Of a stretch of 64,000 bases of DNA, positions 61,732 to 64,000 are shown piece by piece. Origin of the DNA: Sphingobacterium tenebrionis. Its GTDB lineage: Bacteria; Bacteroidota; Bacteroidia; Sphingobacteriales; Sphingobacteriaceae. Below the pieces are notes generated by a model. It had not been told where the DNA came from. It saw only the letters and a list, made by a program, of their open reading frames with translations, and did no database searches. Where the stretch lies: NCBI RefSeq assembly GCF_037126265.1, contig NZ_JAYLLN010000008.1, positions 31,905-95,904 on the forward strand, in the 5' to 3' direction. The first letter of the stretch is position 1, and each line of letters opens with the position of its first letter. The position numbers and the translations under genes were made by a program.

Positions 61732-61753
61732 AATGATTTATGCTTAAATATTG

Positions 61754-62293
61754 TTAGGCGTTTTTAGATGGATTTTCATCTGATGAAGTTTTACCTTCAT
61801 CATGTTGTGTTTGGTCAGCAGATGGTTGATCTTCTGTAGCTGCCGTTTGGTCTACGTCTTTATTATCTTCAAAATGGTCGTTATAACCATAGCTGTAATA
61901 ATCATCCTGTGTTGGGGTTGCATAAGGTTGATGGGTATATGTCCCGGCAGGAGCAGAAAAATGTGGAGTTTTCTTTTCTTTTACCTCTCCTTTTTCTGCC
62001 TGATCAGTACCTTGATTTGCTAAAGCCTCATCATTTTGGTAATTCGTAGATGTTTTTTGCTGCTCAGGTTCGCTTTCGATATTTGCTTTTACATCATCAA
62101 TTTCCTTTTCAAAGTTATTGATCTGATCGGAAATCTCTCTTTTGATGCCTTCGGAAGCATCTTTAAATTCGCGTATACCTCTTCCCAATCCTCTCGCCAA
62201 TTCAGGTAGTTTTTTCCCTCCGAACAACAACAACGCCACAATCAGGATCAACACCATCTCTTGGGTACCTATATTCAAAAACGCTAAATTCAT
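61754..62293 (-). CDS. tatA: TatA/TatB-family twin-arginine translocase component
   Basis: A 179-residue protein with the classic short N-terminal helix (MVLILIVALLLFGGKKLPELARGLGRGIREF): a membrane helix, a hinge with FGGKKLPEL, then an amphipathic helix. An unusually long, acidic and Gln/Asp/Ser-rich tail of about 100 residues follows. TatA oligomers form the pore for folded proteins. tatC is not adjacent, and TatB cannot be told from TatA by eye here. Confidence 0.93.
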   Translation of the reverse strand: MNLAFLNIGTQEMVLILIVALLLFGGKKLPELARGLGRGIREFKDASEGIKREISDQINNFEKEIDDVKANIESEPEQQKTSTNYQNDEALANQGTDQAEKGEVKEKKTPHFSAPAGTYTHQPYATPTQDDYYSYGYNDHFEDNKDVDQTAATEDQPSADQTQHDEGKTSSDENPSKNA

Positions 62294-62416
62294 TTCTTTT
62301 AAAAATTGTTAATAGAGCTAAGGTAAGTGTATTATTTTTTTTCGCCAACTGTTATCTGTAAATATTTAGACACAAAAAGTTAACAAGCCTGCTACAATGT
62401 TTGAAGTTAAACTTTG

Positions 62417-62424
62417 TACATTTG
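62417..62424 (+). promoter_or_regulatory. Probable -7 box of the MATE gene
   Basis: TACATTTG matches TAnnTTTG and lies 21 bp before the ATG at 62446. No clear TTG at the standard distance. Its presence argues against starting the gene at the in-frame TTG at 62401. Confidence 0.5.
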
Positions 62425-62445
62425 CCCACTCCAACCCGATTTGAT

Positions 62446-63810
62446 ATGTTCAATTATTACAAATCCAACAAAATGTATTACCTCAGCAGCATGGCATTAG
62501 CCGGACCTGTTGTGATTTCCCAATTGGGTCATACCTTGGTCCAAACAGCGGATACCATTATTGTTGGCCATTTTTCCGGTACGATTTCATTAGCTGCTGT
62601 TTCTCTGGTGCATTCTGTTTTTATGGTCGTCCTGGTGATAGGCCTTGGTATTGCCTTCGGATTAACACCGCTAATAGCGCAGGAAAATGGACGCGGGAAC
62701 TATCAGGAATGTGCCAAATTGCTCTCCAACAGTTTTTGGTTGAACATCATTTCGGCTATCCTGCTGTTCCTGTTGGTTTATTTCGGATCGATGTATGCCA
62801 TGCAACATGCTGACCAAGATCCGCTGGTGGTAGAAACTGCCAAACCTTATCTTCTGATCCTGAGCTTATCCATATTACCTTTGATGCTGTTCAATACCTT
62901 TAAGCAATTTGCCGAAGGATTGGGCTTTACCAAGCAGGCCATGAACATTACCATTTGGGGAAATGTACTGAACGTGCTCTTGGCAATTGTGCTGGTGAAA
63001 GGGATGTTTGGCATTAAGCCAATGGGCGTTGTCGGTGTGGGTATTGCCACCTTGGTGGACCGTATCCTGATGATGGCCGTAATGGCTTGGTATGTTTTGA
63101 ATTCATCGAATTTCAAAAGGTATATCCAGCATTTTTCGGTAAAGTTCATTGATGTGGATCGTATGAAAAACATCCTGAAGATTGGTGCTCCGGTTGCTAT
63201 GCAGTATGTTTTTGAGATTGGCGCTTTTGCTGCAGCGGCTTTGATCGCAGGGATGATCGGGGCAGTGGAGCAGGCAGCACATCAAACCGCAATTACGCTT
63301 GCGGCAATGACTTATATGATGGCCAGTGGAATTGCTTCAGCAGCCACCATTAAGGTTGGGAATAGTTTTGGAAACAAGAACTTTTTCAGGTTGAGGAAGT
63401 TTGCAACGGTTTCCTACCATTTGGTGATTGTCTTTATGATAATCTGTGCCTTGATATTTGCGGTGTTTAATCAATATCTACCGTATATTATTTCAACGGA
63501 TCTGGCGGTTATTGCTTTGGCTGGCCCTCTATTGATCATTGCAGGTGGATTCCAATTATTTGATGGAACGCAGGTGGTTGGATTGGGTGTTTTGCGGGGT
63601 ATGGGCGATGTGAATATCCCTACTTTTATAACGTTTGTGGCGTATTGGGTGGTGGGTATACCGGTAGCTTATCTGCTAGGGATTTATTGGAATGTAGGGG
63701 TTAAAGGGATTTGGTATGGCTTGACATTGGGATTGCTGACCTCTTCGGTTTTGCTGTTTTTGAGGTATCAGTATGTGGTGAAAAGGAAGTTAATTGAGGT
63801 GGGTGCCTAA
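62446..63810 (+). CDS. MATE-family multidrug/Na+ antiporter
   Basis: A 454-residue inner-membrane exporter from the ATG at 62446 (MFNYYKSNKMYYLSSMALAGPVVISQLGHT). Two homologous halves, each of about six helices; the first carries QTADTIIVGHFSG and GLGIAFGLTPLIAQENGRG, the second begins around MKNILKIGAPVAMQYVFEIGAFAAAALIAG and contains LRGMGDVNIPTF, as in NorM-like MATE proteins. It exports organic cations using H+ or Na+; which one is not decidable from the sequence. It appears monocistronic; truncated repeat R6 starts 19 nt after the stop. Confidence 0.94.
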   Translation: MFNYYKSNKMYYLSSMALAGPVVISQLGHTLVQTADTIIVGHFSGTISLAAVSLVHSVFMVVLVIGLGIAFGLTPLIAQENGRGNYQECAKLLSNSFWLNIISAILLFLLVYFGSMYAMQHADQDPLVVETAKPYLLILSLSILPLMLFNTFKQFAEGLGFTKQAMNITIWGNVLNVLLAIVLVKGMFGIKPMGVVGVGIATLVDRILMMAVMAWYVLNSSNFKRYIQHFSVKFIDVDRMKNILKIGAPVAMQYVFEIGAFAAAALIAGMIGAVEQAAHQTAITLAAMTYMMASGIASAATIKVGNSFGNKNFFRLRKFATVSYHLVIVFMIICALIFAVFNQYLPYIISTDLAVIALAGPLLIIAGGFQLFDGTQVVGLGVLRGMGDVNIPTFITFVAYWVVGIPVAYLLGIYWNVGVKGIWYGLTLGLLTSSVLLFLRYQYVVKRKLIEVGA

Positions 63811-63828
63811 AGACATTGTAAGGTACTT

Positions 63829-63901
63829 CGTCATTGCGAGGAGGTACGACGAAGCAATCTTTGGACTTTGTCATCCTAAGCGGAGTCTTTGTCATCCTGA
63901 G
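63829..63901. repeat. Truncated composite repeat, copy R6
   Basis: Only the left half is present: an outer unit (CGTCATTGCGAGGAGGTACGACGAAGCAATC), a degraded inner unit (GTCATCCTAAGCGGAGTC) and the beginning of another (GTCATCCTGAG), after which the element stops. The remaining 99 bp to the window end show nothing recognisable. Confidence 0.8.
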
Positions 63902-64000
63902 AATTAAAAATTTGAACTAAATTTATCGGAAGGTGATGACATTTAGTAACTTAGTTCATTGACCATTCTGCAGTTTGACCGGACTATCGTATAGTGCATC

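Overview
This 64 kb window is a chromosomal segment of a Bacteroidota bacterium, most likely a Sphingobacteriaceae member (Sphingobacterium or a close relative). The inference rests on several things seen in the sequence: SusC-type CarboxypepD_reg/plug motifs, promoters matching TTG-N20-TAnnTTTG, a long FtsZ and an enlarged MraY, a small Hc1-like histone, a ComEC without the metallo-beta-lactamase domain, and starts that mostly lack Shine-Dalgarno sequences. No rRNA, tRNA, CRISPR array, prophage or transposase gene was found. Most of the window is core genome.

Layout. 1-4.7 kb: hutH-hutI-hutU histidine degradation operon (minus; hutU runs off the left edge), divergent from a LysR regulator. 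6-11.9 kb: a 1972-aa alpha-2-macroglobulin-like protein carrying a thioester motif and an inserted TonB-receptor plug module. 12.2-20.5 kb (minus): membrane pyrophosphatase hppA, then recQ, comEC and a predicted outer-membrane barrel with a ComEA-like helix-hairpin-helix region; the last three overlap at their ends. 21-30 kb: gyrB, a Skp-like lipoprotein, corA, the rpmH-rnpA-yidD-tsaB block, mscL, a NarL-type response regulator, a TIM-barrel isomerase and a histone-like gene. 29.5-45.4 kb (minus): the complete-looking dcw cluster mraZ-rsmH-ftsL-ftsI-murE-mraY-murD-ftsW-murG-murC-ftsQ-ftsA-ftsZ, without murF or ddl, with a three-copy MraZ-type operator upstream. 45.9-49.2 kb: aspS and a LutB-like iron-sulfur protein. 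49.5-53.3 kb: a VWA/YfbK-type surface protein divergent from an ECF sigma factor and a translationally coupled anti-sigma-like/TonB_C protein. 53.5-63.8 kb: tsaD, tamB, a small conserved protein, tex, tatA and a MATE exporter.

The most striking feature outside the genes is a family of composite intergenic repeats (five full copies near 5.7, 12.0, 20.8, 49.3 and 53.3 kb and a truncated one at 63.8 kb). Each is a nested palindrome of four related units. Each unit has its own small hairpin, and the hairpin stem changes between copies by compensatory substitutions (ATCCT/AGGAT, ATGCT/AGCAT, ATGGT/ACCAT, ATTGC/GCAAT). That covariation points to selection, or a copying mechanism, acting on the folded form. 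Five of the six copies begin 19-35 nt after a stop codon, and none lies between divergent genes.

The best candidates for undescribed biology are: (1) this repeat family; (2) the HhH-barrel/ComEC/RecQ operon, a possible DNA-uptake or DNA-processing route from outer membrane to cytoplasm; and (3) SusC plug and CarboxypepD_reg fragments reused in three proteins that are not TonB receptors (the macroglobulin, the VWA protein and the anti-sigma/TonB_C protein).
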